From the NCBI GenBank assembly GCA_022013685.1, contig JAKLPV010000007.1, positions 1 through 64,000 of the forward strand: 64,000 nt of DNA, read 5' to 3'. This DNA is from Anaerolineae bacterium (GTDB lineage: Bacteria; Chloroflexota; Anaerolineae; Anaerolineales; Villigracilaceae). The notes beneath the pieces are model-generated. The model was not told the DNA's origin and made no database searches. It saw nothing but the letters and a program-made list of their open reading frames with translations. A program made the translations under genes and the position numbers. This document shows positions 55,585 to 64,000 of the stretch, piece after piece. Position 1 is the first letter of the stretch. The number at the start of each line of letters is the position of its first letter.

Positions 55585-57072
55585 TTAATTGGTAAGCTGT
55601 AAAAGCAATGCTAAACTATCCAGAATATATAGACCTATAAGCACTATATTACTGATAATGAAGATATAGAATATCCAAGGAAATCGCCGAGTTTGTTGGT
55701 ATAAGATTTGGGCACCCGCCAAGTAGAAAAAGAGCATGGCCGGCCAAGCTGGGTAGATAAAAATGGCCTTGATAACCGTATAAATACGATATTGGAGAGC
55801 GTATAGGATTTGGAATCCGAGATAGCCGAGTGTTAGTGCAAAAAATAACCCGGCTCCATTGAAAGCATTCAGGTTGAGGCGAAAGGCAGAGAATAATGAT
55901 GGTGGGGTAGGTTGTAAATCTCTTTTGTTGTCTGGCTGAGGCTTAAAGAGCAAGAACTTAAATAAAATTAAAAATTCACTGCTTAGCCCGATTATAAATG
56001 CCAGGCTAGGGAGTAGGGCAAACAAATAAATTAATCGGCCAAGTTGTTGAATGATTGTGGATGTTGTTATCCAGGATTGCGGCCACTGATTGTATTGGAT
56101 GAAATGTGTTCGTCCGTACAGGACTGCCCAGAAAGATGTGCGGTGGATGGGATAATTTTTGTTACTACGATTGATTTGGGGATCCCGAATGAGCTCGATA
56201 ATTCGAAAAGTAAAGAATCCATCCTGAATTGACAGGATACCAGGTCGGTGTGTCTCGGTTTTTTCAAAGATATGTGGCAGGGGCTGTTTGGGAATGTTGA
56301 TGGTCAGGGTGATCGGCGTTCCGAATGTTTGATAATTTACGATGTATTGACTAAGGGGGTTGAATATCACCAAGCAAGAAGTAGCCAGTAAAAACAAAAG
56401 ACTTCGCCGGTAGAAAATTGCTGATTGATGGGAAAAAGCTTTGACTAAGAACGCAATCAGGATGGCCGCTGCTGTGACGATGGCATTGGTTTTTGCTAGA
56501 ATTGCCAACACTGTAAATAAAATTACCAAAATAAAATCAAGCTTATTTTGTCGCGATGTTGCGAGTTTCGTTGTAGATGTAACCAGGCGAAAAGCATAAT
56601 AAATAGCGATAAATGAAAAGCTGATGGCGAAAGTGTCGTTCGTGGCTTGTACATTAATCCCCACCAGTCCTGGATTAAGTGTAATCAGGCCAAAGGCCAA
56701 CAACTTATTTATATGCTCAAACGGCAGAAGCTGGATAAGAAAATATGCATATCCCAGCATTACAATTCCCAGCAAACTGTTCAGAAGTTGGGCAATGATG
56801 ATTTGGGTGTCAGGATTGTTGATTGAAAAAAAATGCAGAAAAACGGCCGTTGTAAAATAGTAAAGCTTGGGTTGAAAACATTCCCAACAATTATCGTCGG
56901 TTTGGATGGGTAGATCGTTATGGGTCAGAATCCATTGAACGACTTCCATATGTGGATCATTGGCTTCGCGATTGACAAATGCCAGACTGATGCGTGAAAT
57001 GACCCCTATTAGAAAAATTGCAATATAGATAGCTCTTTCCCATTGTTTGGCTGAGATGTTAAGTGTTTTCAT
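55585..57072 (-). CDS. GT-C-like membrane glycosyltransferase
   Basis: 495 residues with about eleven helices. The first outside loop contains NREANDPHMEVVQWI with an acidic residue at the place of the GT-C catalytic Asp, then CFQPKLYYFTTAVF (QPPLYY-like). It resembles polyprenyl-phosphate-dependent mannosyl/arabinosyl transferases. The gene is clearly AT-rich compared with both neighbours, like the GT-C gene at 539, suggesting separate acquisition. It ends 24 bases before the start of the oxidoreductase gene on the same strand. Confidence 0.65.
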   Translation of the reverse strand: MKTLNISAKQWERAIYIAIFLIGVISRISLAFVNREANDPHMEVVQWILTHNDLPIQTDDNCWECFQPKLYYFTTAVFLHFFSINNPDTQIIIAQLLNSLLGIVMLGYAYFLIQLLPFEHINKLLAFGLITLNPGLVGINVQATNDTFAISFSFIAIYYAFRLVTSTTKLATSRQNKLDFILVILFTVLAILAKTNAIVTAAAILIAFLVKAFSHQSAIFYRRSLLFLLATSCLVIFNPLSQYIVNYQTFGTPITLTINIPKQPLPHIFEKTETHRPGILSIQDGFFTFRIIELIRDPQINRSNKNYPIHRTSFWAVLYGRTHFIQYNQWPQSWITTSTIIQQLGRLIYLFALLPSLAFIIGLSSEFLILFKFLLFKPQPDNKRDLQPTPPSLFSAFRLNLNAFNGAGLFFALTLGYLGFQILYALQYRIYTVIKAIFIYPAWPAMLFFYLAGAQILYQQTRRFPWIFYIFIISNIVLIGLYILDSLALLLQLTN

Positions 57073-57091
57073 GTGAAGGTTCTTGGTGTGA

Positions 57092-58165
57092 TTATCCTGG
57101 CGAGAATTGCTCCAGGTTGAGCTTGCCTGAGACTCTAGTTTTTTCTAGACAGGCTTCAAGCGGACGAGATTGCATAAGTGAAGGTTCAGCGTAGCATTGT
57201 TGGAAACAGGAGTTGCAGGCTACTGGGGCCTCACCATAGCGCTGGCGGGCAGCTGCCCAGGCTTCTTTCCAGGAAGCAAAATCGAGCAGGTTGATCTCGC
57301 GTCCGCCCTGTTCGTTGCCCGCTTTGGCAATCGGTCGGCAGGGGTATTCCAACTCGCCACCGGGCAGGATGCGCGGGATCAGGGTTGGGTAGCAGTCGTA
57401 AGGTTCGAGAGTGGCAAGCGTTCTTAGATAGGCCAGGCTTCCCATGATGGGTGTACCGTCCCGTTTGAGTTGGATCAGTTTTTGAATGAAAGCCTGGTAG
57501 GTGGGCGAAACTGTCAGCTCGTAGCGCGGCCAGTTGTTAACGGATTGGGGCGAGAAAGAGATCCAGATTTTGTTTTGGACACAGAAATCGATCAGGGCAT
57601 CGAGAGCGGAAAACGGGCTATCCGGTTTTTCACTTTCCAGATTTTCAGGGGTGATGACCGCGTTTAGAATTAACTTGAAATTGTGTTTTTTCTGCTCTTT
57701 TGCTGTATCACGCACGATCTCGAGAATCGATTCGGCGTAGGTTTTTGGCATATTTAGCGCTTCCCAGGCTGCCGGGTCAAGAGTATCGAGGCTGATGACC
57801 AGCCGGTCGAGCAAGGGTAAAATTTGCGGGTGGGAAGGCAGCAGAGTCCCGTTGCTGATGACGGTCAGGGAGCGGAAGCGGAGTTCCCGTTTGGCAAATC
57901 CCATTAAATCCAGTAAATGCGGGGCGAGCAGTGGCTCTCCGCCGGTCAGCCAGAGAGCATCTGTGCCGCCGCGGATAACGCGCAGGATGTGCTGGGTGTG
58001 CTCAAGCGGTTGGTGTGTGCTCTGGGCCGGGTTGCGGCGTGCGCCGAAATCTTCACAGTAGGCGCAGTTTAAGTTGCATTGGGCTGTGACGTAGTAAATT
58101 GCCATGCGCGGGTCGAGATTGCGCTGGCCGGTGGCGATTCTGGCAAGGTTGCGAAAATAGGACAT
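57092..58165 (-). CDS. Radical SAM protein with C-terminal cysteine cluster
   Basis: 357 residues. The Fe-S motif is CNLNCAYC (Cys 30, 34, 37), followed by LWLTGGEPLLAP (SAM-binding GGE) and VISLDTLDPAAWEAL. The C-terminal part has CRPIAKAG and CNSCFQQCYAE, a SPASM/twitch-like cluster as in peptide-maturing and MoaA/PqqE-like enzymes. No precursor peptide gene is visible nearby. ATG at 58165 is used; the upstream extension overlaps terC. It follows terC with a terminator in between. Confidence 0.85.
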   Translation of the reverse strand: MSYFRNLARIATGQRNLDPRMAIYYVTAQCNLNCAYCEDFGARRNPAQSTHQPLEHTQHILRVIRGGTDALWLTGGEPLLAPHLLDLMGFAKRELRFRSLTVISNGTLLPSHPQILPLLDRLVISLDTLDPAAWEALNMPKTYAESILEIVRDTAKEQKKHNFKLILNAVITPENLESEKPDSPFSALDALIDFCVQNKIWISFSPQSVNNWPRYELTVSPTYQAFIQKLIQLKRDGTPIMGSLAYLRTLATLEPYDCYPTLIPRILPGGELEYPCRPIAKAGNEQGGREINLLDFASWKEAWAAARQRYGEAPVACNSCFQQCYAEPSLMQSRPLEACLEKTRVSGKLNLEQFSPG

Positions 58166-58173
58166 GTGAAAAA

Positions 58174-58194
58174 GCCCGGCAAGTTGTGCCGGGC
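58174..58194 (-). terminator. Terminator after terC
   Basis: 8-bp stem GCCCGGCA/TGCCGGGC, followed on the minus strand by TTTTT. Confidence 0.8.
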
Positions 58195-58208
58195 GGGATT
58201 TTTCCTGA

Positions 58209-59000
58209 TTATTTCTTTTTATTTGCGTTTCGGGCGGTGTGAGAGCGACCTGCGGGAGCCTGTGCATAGGCGCTGTGCAACTGGACGGGGTCGCTTTTGG
58301 CGCGCATGCGCAGGTTGAGCATTTCGACGAAGACCGAGAAGCCCATGGCGAAGTAGACGTAGCCTTTTTCGATGTGCTGGTGGAAGCCTTCTGCAATCAA
58401 GGCGGTGCCAATCAACAACAGGAAGGAGAGCGCCAGGATTTTGACAGTTGGGTGGCGGCTGACAAAGTCGCTGATCGGGCCGGAAGCAAAGAGCATGATA
58501 ACGATGGCGATTATCACAGCCACAATCATAACGATGATCTCGTCAACCATGCCGACAGCGGTGATGACTGAATCGAGCGAGAAGACAATATCGAGCAGGC
58601 CGATCTGAATGATGGTGGCGAGGAAGGTTGGGGCTATTTTGGCGCTGGCTTCGCCGTGTTTGCCTTCCAGCTTGTCGTGGATCTCGTGGGTGGCTTTGGC
58701 GATCAGGAATAAGCCGCCGCCGAGCAGGATCAAATCACGTCCTGATATGCCGATTTCGAAAATGGGCAGGGTAAAAAGTGGAGTTTCTAGTTTGATGATC
58801 CAACTCAGCGAGAGCAGGAGCAGGATACGGGTGATGAGCGCGACTCCCAGGCCTAGTTGGCGAGCCTTGGCGCGCTGGTTTTCTGGCAATTTTTCAGCCA
58901 GGATGGAGATAAAGATGATGTTGTCGATGCCGAGCACGATTTCGAGCACGGCCAGGGTAATGAGGGCAATACCGTTTTCAGGAGTAAAGAGAGTTTCCAC
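58209..59000 (-). CDS. TerC family integral membrane protein
   Basis: 263 residues, about seven membrane helices. Signatures: LAVLEIVLGIDNIIFISILAEKLP at the N-terminus and DIVFSLDSVITAVGMVDEI in the middle, each with conserved Asp residues. TerC proteins (Alx/YkoY/YceF group) are linked to manganese export at the Sec translocon and to tellurite resistance. GTG start; AAGGAAA lies 8-14 bases upstream. Confidence 0.9.
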   Translation of the reverse strand: METLFTPENGIALITLAVLEIVLGIDNIIFISILAEKLPENQRAKARQLGLGVALITRILLLLSLSWIIKLETPLFTLPIFEIGISGRDLILLGGGLFLIAKATHEIHDKLEGKHGEASAKIAPTFLATIIQIGLLDIVFSLDSVITAVGMVDEIIVMIVAVIIAIVIMLFASGPISDFVSRHPTVKILALSFLLLIGTALIAEGFHQHIEKGYVYFAMGFSVFVEMLNLRMRAKSDPVQLHSAYAQAPAGRSHTARNANKKK

Positions 59001-59136
59001 GGGCAGGTTTCCTTATGGGAGATGAAAATAATGCAGTATTCTACATCTTTTTTGGGAAATTAAGGAGTCTGCTTCGTGTAGATTTGCAAAACAAAGTTGA
59101 TGTTTCTCTTGCAGCAATATATTTCACGCCATGGTT

Positions 59137-59823
59137 TTATGGTTCCAGAGAAATGTACCATTTTGGCGTGGCTTCACTGAATATTGTCGTGTTGTTCTCA
59201 TATGAAACGTAGGGCCAAACCACCAGCATGATTCCCGATTCATTCTTCCCAACCTGAATTGCGACCCAGCCTTCGGTTTCGCCGCCAGGCGAAAGGTTGG
59301 CTTCCAGTTCGGGGTCGGGAACTTCCACGTCAATGAATGAAACGCTTTTGTAGATCTCATTGGCGCTGCCCACGCTGCGGAAAATCTTGCCGTATACGTA
59401 GGCTGTCTCTGCCGCGCCAACATATTTAACACCAAGATTTACAAGCATGTATTCCATGTCCGAATCTTCATGCTGCCCATTGAAGGCCGAGACCTGTTTC
59501 AACATCGCCATGGCCTCGTCGCCGCGCAGAACTTCCAGCACTCGGATCTCCCAGTCAATCGTGACCAGCGTTTCCGCGCGTGAGATGGGGTTATTCGGGT
59601 TGCTGCCTGGCTCTTGAGCAGGCGCTGTCTGGGTTGGGGAAATTTCGGTTGCCGCTGCTGTTGGCGAATCCGAAGCCGGAACAGAGGTTGGTTCAGAAGG
59701 AAGCGGCTCAGAAATAGTCGGTTTGGGAGCAGGCGGTTGTGGCGCGGGAAGTCTACACGCCATTACCAGTAATAATACAAGACCAAGCAAAAACACAACT
59801 GCGCGATTGGTGAGTGGTTTCAT
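59137..59823 (-). CDS. Lipoprotein with DUF4352-like domain
   Basis: 228 residues. Lipobox LLLVMAC at residues about 17-23, then a long Pro/Ser/Thr/Ala-rich linker (PAPQPPAPKPTISEP) and a beta-sandwich domain (WEIRVLEVLRG, YMLVNLGVKYVG, GWVAIQVGKNESG) like DUF4352/Telokin-like extracellular domains. Ligand unknown. GAGGAG precedes the ATG. The gene is next to, but outside, the IS element. Confidence 0.7.
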   Translation of the reverse strand: MKPLTNRAVVFLLGLVLLLVMACRLPAPQPPAPKPTISEPLPSEPTSVPASDSPTAAATEISPTQTAPAQEPGSNPNNPISRAETLVTIDWEIRVLEVLRGDEAMAMLKQVSAFNGQHEDSDMEYMLVNLGVKYVGAAETAYVYGKIFRSVGSANEIYKSVSFIDVEVPDPELEANLSPGGETEGWVAIQVGKNESGIMLVVWPYVSYENNTTIFSEATPKWYISLEP

Positions 59824-59912
59824 GCCTATTCTCCTCATTAACTTATAAAATGGATGTATTGGTTCGCAAATCACAAGCGGCCAAAGACAGTCGATATTTC
59901 AACAGATTACTA

Positions 59913-59920
59913 TAGCGTTT
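59913..59920. repeat. Left target-site duplication TAGCGTTT of the IS element
   Basis: Identical 8-mer at 61524-61531, directly outside the two inverted repeats. Confidence 0.85.
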
Positions 59921-61523
59921 GGTCTAGCCCCAATTGGTTCGGGATAACTACCCGGGAGAGGAAAACATGGTAGGATAGGCGCTTTGCGAACCCCAGTAGA
60001 AGGAAAAGCACCTTGAATATCAGAGAAATTGTCTTGCTCCTGTTGCTGGCTGCGCTTTTGCTGCGCGAACTATTGCAGTTTCGGCGGAAAAAGTGGTTTA
60101 TCCAGTGGCTATCATCCATCTTGCCCAAGCCAAAGACGCTCGAATCCCCGAAAATCCGGCAGATGAAGCCCAAGAGCGAAAAAGATTGCCCACTCTGTCA
60201 AAAAGAACGGGCAATCGAGATAGAACCACAGACCTGCCCACACTCCATGATCCCCTGGAGCGCGATGAAAAAGGGCAAAGGGGGGCGTCCGAAGCAAAGC
60301 CTCACCGATGGGCATGCCTGTCTGGATCCAGATTGTTACTACTTTGGGATCACTGACCAGGCCATTCACGCCCTGGTGGCCAATGGGTCGCATGGGACGA
60401 GAGAAAAGATCGGGGATCTGACTTGCCAGGCGGGTTTTTCCCGTCGCCGCAATACCCCGCTCTATCGGCTCAAAACTCCATCCGAAGTTGTGGAAAAAGT
60501 CATGCTGCTGGAAGCCCACGGCGTGGAGACTGCGGTGCTGCAAGAAGTCTATCGAGTTCGTGAGAGCACCATCCGCACCTGGCTAACCCGAGCTGGTGAG
60601 CATGGGCGCAAACTCCATGATCATTTCTTCCGCGATTTGCTCCTGGAGCATGTCCAGTTGGATGAGTTATGGGGAAAGGTGAAGCGCAGCGCTGCGGAAG
60701 TGTGGGTGTGGACGGCTACAGAAGCCAAAACCAAGATCATTCCAGTCATTCAGGTGGGCGAACGCAGCCAGGCGATGGCCTACTCTGTGCTGCATGAACT
60801 CAAATCCAGACTCGCAGATGGCTGTCTGCCCATTTTCAGTTCCGACGGCTTGAAACACTATTTCTACGCCATCACGGCCCACTTCGGTTTCTGGCATCAG
60901 GCTGAAGGGGCAAAAAAGCCCATCTGGATGGTCTGGCCTTCATTATTGTATGGGCAGGTGATCAAACACCACCAGCGCCGAAAGCTAGTCAAGGTCGAAC
61001 AGCGGGTACTCTGCGGGGAGAAAACCGATTTTGTTTCCCGCTTGAAGGCGCTCGGGCTGACGGGGCTCATCAACACATCCTTCGTCGAGCGCCTGAACCT
61101 GACCATTCGTGAAGGGGTTTCAAAGCTGGCTCGTCGCACCTGGGGCCTGGCTCAATACACCCCTGAATTGGTTGAGCATCTGTTTTGGTGGCTGGCGGTG
61201 TATCATTTTGTCCGCTATCACGAGGAGTTGAGAGAGACCCTGTCTGCACCGCTGATGAGAAAGGGCAGGCAAACTCCACGAAAATATCGCCAACGAACCC
61301 CGGCAATGGCCGCCGGGGTAATTAATCGTCGCTGGACGGTAAGAGAGTTGCTCAGTTACCCACTTTTGTAGGGAGTGGAGCGAGCAACAGGGGGCAAAAC
61401 AATTGAAAAACGCCTGCCTGCCCGCGACTCCGGGGCGGTTCAGGCACGCCCAACGCGATTTTTTACAAAAAACGCGCCGAAATTGGTGCGTTTGAGTTAT
61501 CCCGAACCAATTGTGGCTGTACC
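59921..61523 (+). mobile_element. Complete insertion sequence, IS1-like, 1603 bp
   Basis: Bounded by 29-bp terminal inverted repeats (59921-59949 and 61495-61523) matching at 26 of 29 positions, including a perfect inner 19-mer CAATTGGTTCGGGATAACT. Both ends begin GGT. The 8-bp duplication TAGCGTTT flanks it. One full transposase ORF is inside. End sequence GGT, 8-bp duplication and DDE type fit the IS1 family or a close relative with a single ORF. Confidence 0.9.
60013..61371 (+). CDS. IS1-like DDE transposase with N-terminal hydrophobic segment
   Basis: 452 residues. After an unusual leucine-rich hydrophobic start (IVLLLLLAALLLRELLQF) come a zinc ribbon (CPLC ... CLDPDC), a helix-turn-helix (TAVLQEVYRVRESTIRTWLTRAG) and a catalytic core with probable DDE residues Asp217 (LDELWG), Asp278 (FSSDGLKHY) and Glu359 (TSFVERLNLTIREG). 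The C-terminus is basic. TTG start with AAGGAAA upstream. The ORF is intact and the terminal repeats are well preserved, so the element may be active. Confidence 0.85.
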   Translation: MNIREIVLLLLLAALLLRELLQFRRKKWFIQWLSSILPKPKTLESPKIRQMKPKSEKDCPLCQKERAIEIEPQTCPHSMIPWSAMKKGKGGRPKQSLTDGHACLDPDCYYFGITDQAIHALVANGSHGTREKIGDLTCQAGFSRRRNTPLYRLKTPSEVVEKVMLLEAHGVETAVLQEVYRVRESTIRTWLTRAGEHGRKLHDHFFRDLLLEHVQLDELWGKVKRSAAEVWVWTATEAKTKIIPVIQVGERSQAMAYSVLHELKSRLADGCLPIFSSDGLKHYFYAITAHFGFWHQAEGAKKPIWMVWPSLLYGQVIKHHQRRKLVKVEQRVLCGEKTDFVSRLKALGLTGLINTSFVERLNLTIREGVSKLARRTWGLAQYTPELVEHLFWWLAVYHFVRYHEELRETLSAPLMRKGRQTPRKYRQRTPAMAAGVINRRWTVRELLSYPLL

Positions 61524-61531
61524 TAGCGTTT
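61524..61531. repeat. Right target-site duplication TAGCGTTT of the IS element
   Basis: Direct repeat of 59913-59920. Confidence 0.85.
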
Positions 61532-61671
61532 CTTCTTTTCATATCCCCAATTTGGTGGGTTTGAAAAATTCCACTACGCTGGCGCCAATACTGTAACTGC
61601 GTCACCTGGTTTTGGCATTTTGCCGGCGCGGATTTTGGCTTATTCACACCATCAGGCTTTTACGGACAACC

Positions 61672-61729
61672 TTGACAATAAATATTAACTCGTTTATTAT
61701 ATTGAAATAATAAATACTAACTCGTATAT
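61672..61729 (+). promoter_or_regulatory. PadR gene promoter with two direct-repeat operator candidates
   Basis: TTGACA (61672-61677), 17 bases, TATTAT (61695-61700). Two 20-bp direct repeats of the form ATAAATAYTAACTCGTWTAT start at 61678 and 61710, exactly 32 bp apart, covering the spacer/-10 and the start site. They are the natural candidates for PadR autoregulation. Confidence 0.75.
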
Positions 61730-61758
61730 CAATTATTTTTTCAACCATCACACTAACT

Positions 61759-62385
61759 ATGTCCATTCGACACGCCCTGCTCGGATTACTTGCCCAAAAG
61801 CCACGCCATGGCTATGAACTGCGCGCTGCCTTTGAGGCGGTGGTCGGCGGTGCGGAAGCCTGGGATGTTAAACCTGCCCAGATCTACACCACGCTTGACC
61901 GCCTGGATGAAGCTGGTTTGGTCGAACGCCAATCTGACCTGGGGCAGGGCAGTGAACCCGCTCGTCGGGTTTACGCCCTGACCGATGCCGGGCGGACCGC
62001 TCTGCACGAGTGGTTTGCCTGTGCGGTGGATAACCAGCACCAGCGCGACGAGTTTTTTGTGAAGCTGATGGTGGCGCTTTTTTCAGGCGAGGGCAACCTG
62101 GAAAAAATCATGCAAACCCAGCGCAGTCATCTGTATAAAGAAATGCACGCCATGACGGCGCTGCGCGATGGTTACGATGTGCGCACAGGCATGGCCCAAA
62201 TCCTGTTACTGGACAAAGCCATCATGCACCTCGAAGCTGACCTGCGCTGGATGGAGATCACCGAAATGCGCCTCGAAGCCATCAAAGGCCAGCCTTTCCC
62301 CGAACCGGAGATCCGCCCGAGGGGCCGGCCGCGCAAAGGCGACAAAGGTTCGACCTATCCGCCGCCGGTTTCCGGTAATCAGTGA
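61759..62385 (+). CDS. PadR-family transcriptional regulator
   Basis: 208 residues: N-terminal winged helix (HALLGLLAQKPRHGYELRAAF, KPAQIYTTLDRLDEAGLVE) and the C-terminal Vir_act_alpha_C helical domain. PadR proteins are small-molecule-responsive repressors, often of neighbouring detoxification or transporter genes. The SDR and ABC genes downstream on the same strand are likely targets. The last codons (VSGNQ) run into a CAGT/CCCTGAGCG repeat. Confidence 0.9.
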   Translation: MSIRHALLGLLAQKPRHGYELRAAFEAVVGGAEAWDVKPAQIYTTLDRLDEAGLVERQSDLGQGSEPARRVYALTDAGRTALHEWFACAVDNQHQRDEFFVKLMVALFSGEGNLEKIMQTQRSHLYKEMHAMTALRDGYDVRTGMAQILLLDKAIMHLEADLRWMEITEMRLEAIKGQPFPEPEIRPRGRPRKGDKGSTYPPPVSGNQ

Positions 62386-62435
62386 GCAGTGTCCAGTTCC
62401 AGGCCCTGAGCGAAGTACGAAATCGAAGGACGGTT
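62370..62435. repeat. CAGT-array plus CCCTGAGCG...ATCGAAGGACGG repeat
   Basis: Same composite order as the insert in the first femX: short CAGT repeats then the CCCTGAGCG unit. Here it covers the last codons of the PadR gene and most of the gap to the SDR gene. Confidence 0.65.
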
Positions 62436-62461
62436 TTTGAACCTTCCACATTCAACCCATA

Positions 62462-63340
62462 ATGAAAATGACCAACCTGACCGATAAAACTATCATCATC
62501 ACCGGCGCGAATTCTGGGATTGGAAAAGCCGCCGCGATTCAACTTGCCCGATTGGGCGCAACCGTCATCATGGCCTGCCGCTCGGCCGAGCGCGGCGCAC
62601 AGGCGCTGGAAGATGTCCGTAAAACGGCGAACAGTGAGCGGGTGGAACTGCTGCGCGTGGACATGGCCTCGCAGGCCTCCGTGCGCGATTTCGTGGCTGA
62701 ATTCTCCAGCCGCCACCCACGCCTGGATGTCCTGATCCACAATGCCGCCAATTTCGATCACTCGCAAACTAAACCTGTTCTGACCGAAGACGGCGTGGAA
62801 ACGGTTTTTGCCACCAATCACGTCAATATTTTCCTGATGACGCAGCTTTTGCTCGATACGCTTAAGGCCAGCGCCCCCAGCCGCATTATCACGGTTGCCA
62901 GCCAGGGCTTGATGACGTACCCTTTCCTGGATATTGAGTTTGATAACCTGAACGGCCAGAAAAAGTTTTCGATGCAGCATGCTTATTACCATGCCAAGCA
63001 GGCCCAGGTTATGTTCACTTTTGACCTTGCCGAGCGGCTGAAGGGAACGGGCGTGACCGTCAATTGTGTGCGCGTAGGCAACGTTGCCATCCCTGATGAA
63101 CGCCTGACACACCTGCCCAAATTCCTGCTCAAGCTGTATGAAATGAAGCGCAAATTTGCGCTGACCCCCGAAAAGATGGCTGAGACTTATACCTGGCTCT
63201 CGACTGACCCTGCGCTGGAAACCGTCACCGGCGGCTACTGGGATGCACCGGACAAACCTGCCAAAGCCAACAAGAATGCCTGCAATCTCGAAACCCAGCA
63301 ACGCTTATGGGATGTCACCGAACAGTTGATTAGAAAGTAG
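62462..63340 (+). CDS. Short-chain dehydrogenase/reductase
   Basis: 292 residues, classical SDR fold similar to retinol dehydrogenase-type proteins: TIIITGANSGIGKAAAIQLA (cofactor motif), HNAANF, catalytic Ser in TVASQG, and YYHAKQAQ as the YxxxK site. NAD(P)-dependent oxidoreductase; substrate unknown. It lies between the PadR regulator and an ABC ATPase, consistent with a small PadR-controlled unit. ATG at 62462 is used. Confidence 0.85.
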   Translation: MKMTNLTDKTIIITGANSGIGKAAAIQLARLGATVIMACRSAERGAQALEDVRKTANSERVELLRVDMASQASVRDFVAEFSSRHPRLDVLIHNAANFDHSQTKPVLTEDGVETVFATNHVNIFLMTQLLLDTLKASAPSRIITVASQGLMTYPFLDIEFDNLNGQKKFSMQHAYYHAKQAQVMFTFDLAERLKGTGVTVNCVRVGNVAIPDERLTHLPKFLLKLYEMKRKFALTPEKMAETYTWLSTDPALETVTGGYWDAPDKPAKANKNACNLETQQRLWDVTEQLIRK

Positions 63341-63347
63341 CAATGCC

Positions 63348-64000
63348 ATGACCATCATCACGACTTCCAACCTGACAAAAATCTACGGCTCCGGCGCAAC
63401 CGCCGTGACCGCGCTCGATCACGTTTCCTTGAAAATCGACCTGGGCGAGTTTGTTGCCATCATGGGGCCTTCCGGCTGTGGAAAATCGACCCTCCTGCAT
63501 CTCATCGGCGGGTTGGACAAGGCCAGCGACGGCAGTGTTGCCGTCGCCGGGCACAACTTGAACGACCTGAATGACGATTCCCTGACCGAACTGCGCCGCC
63601 GCAAAATGGGTTTTGTCTTCCAGTTCTACAATCTCATCCCGGTGCTGACAGCGCTCGAAAATGCCGCCCTGCCGGTTACGCTCGACGGGCTAAAACCTGC
63701 CGAAGCGCACAAAAAAGCCGCCGAATGGCTTAGTCGCTTCGGGTTGGGCGACCGTCTCAGCCACCGGCCAGACCAGTTAAGCGGCGGACAGCAGCAACGG
63801 GTTGCCATTGCCCGCGCCTTGGTGGCCGAACCGCAGCTGATCCTGGCCGATGAGCCGACCGGCAATCTCGATACCAAATCCAGCGACGAAATCGCCAGCT
63901 TGCTGCGCCAGGTTTCCAAGCAATATGGCCGCGCTGTGGTCATGGTCACCCACGACCCGCGGATTGCCGCCTACGCCGATCGCATCATCTTCCTCAAAGA
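63348..64000 (+). CDS. ABC transporter ATP-binding protein (MacB/LolD type), 3' end outside window
   Basis: 217 codons are present with no stop before the window ends. Walker [20 protein letters not shown]-loop [21 protein letters not shown], signature [15 protein letters not shown], Walker [13 protein letters not shown] and H-loop VTHD are all intact. The sequence type matches ATPases that work with FtsX/MacB-like permeases; the permease gene probably follows. PadR regulators often control such exporters. It starts 7 bases after the SDR stop. Confidence 0.92.
   Translation, partial: MTIITTSNLTKIYGSGATAVTALDHVSLKIDLGEFVAIMGPSGCGKSTLLHLIGGLDKASDGSVAVAGHNLNDLNDDSLTELRRRKMGFVFQFYNLIPVLTALENAALPVTLDGLKPAEAHKKAAEWLSRFGLGDRLSHRPDQLSGGQQQRVAIARALVAEPQLILADEPTGNLDTKSSDEIASLLRQVSKQYGRAVVMVTHDPRIAAYADRIIFLK

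Noticed and set aside
58166..58396. Upstream extension of the radical SAM protein
   Set aside because: It overlaps terC and the terC terminator; translated sequence is low-complexity Ser/Thr/Lys.

Overview
The window looks like a chromosomal segment of a free-living Chloroflexota bacterium, probably class Anaerolineae. This is an inference from gene content: a NuoM-duplicated complex I with split operons, GlpD with ROK and GPH sugar genes, TgpA/DUF58, many lipoproteins and no outer-membrane assembly genes. The DNA is moderately GC-rich with several AT-rich single-gene islands. No ribosomal or other marker gene fixes the taxonomy.

Layout. 1-4900 (+): 3' end of tgt, a GT-C membrane glycosyltransferase, uppP, an M20 peptidase and a histidine phosphatase. 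5000-11500 (-): DUF58 and TgpA-like transglutaminase genes (start/stop overlap), a PQQ-propeller lipoprotein, a small membrane protein and a ROK protein. 11540-13400: glpD behind a LacI-type operator. 13400-15300 (-): DUF2007 and YwiC-like genes, then tRNA-Cys, tRNA-Gly and tRNA-Phe, with a 134-bp tandem array grown out of the tRNA-Cys 3' end. 15400-25550 (+): a secreted coiled-coil protein, then a packed run of ridA, response regulator, sensor kinase, GT2, polyprenyl-phosphate sugar transferase, two sugar-nucleotide SDR enzymes, a FemX-like aminoacyltransferase and a membrane protein, read here as an exopolysaccharide/cell-envelope operon. 25650-28090 (-): proBA. 28160-29880 (+): small antitoxin-like protein, retropepsin-like protease and a second FemX, all overlapping.

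29900-41250: degV, a PHP-domain protein, a metal-chelatase-type AAA/VWA pair split by a nine-A frameshift, a CDF transporter, a GPH sugar symporter behind the same LacI-type operator, a metallophosphoesterase, an APC permease, a nucleotidyltransferase-like gene and a lipoprotein. 41500-53300 (+): nuoA-H-J-K-L-M-M-N, then a Fo-only ATP synthase operon (atpI/Z, atpB, atpE and a b-delta fusion). 53400-64000: a MurE-type ligase, a flavin-fold oxidoreductase, a second AT-rich GT-C protein, a radical SAM protein, TerC, a lipoprotein, a complete 1.6-kb IS element with 29-bp ends and an 8-bp target duplication, a PadR regulator, an SDR and a truncated ABC ATPase.

Three themes link the genes. Cell-envelope synthesis recurs (UppP, Mur ligase, two FemX, sugar transferases). 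Energy conservation is represented by membrane-arm complex I genes next to Fo genes, while the catalytic parts (NuoBCDEFGI and F1 alpha/gamma/beta/epsilon) are elsewhere. Sugar/glycerol metabolism is tied together by an operator of the form TGTNANCGGTNACA found before the ROK gene, glpD and the GPH transporter. Small palindromic repeats are abundant, and several have inserted in frame into coding genes.
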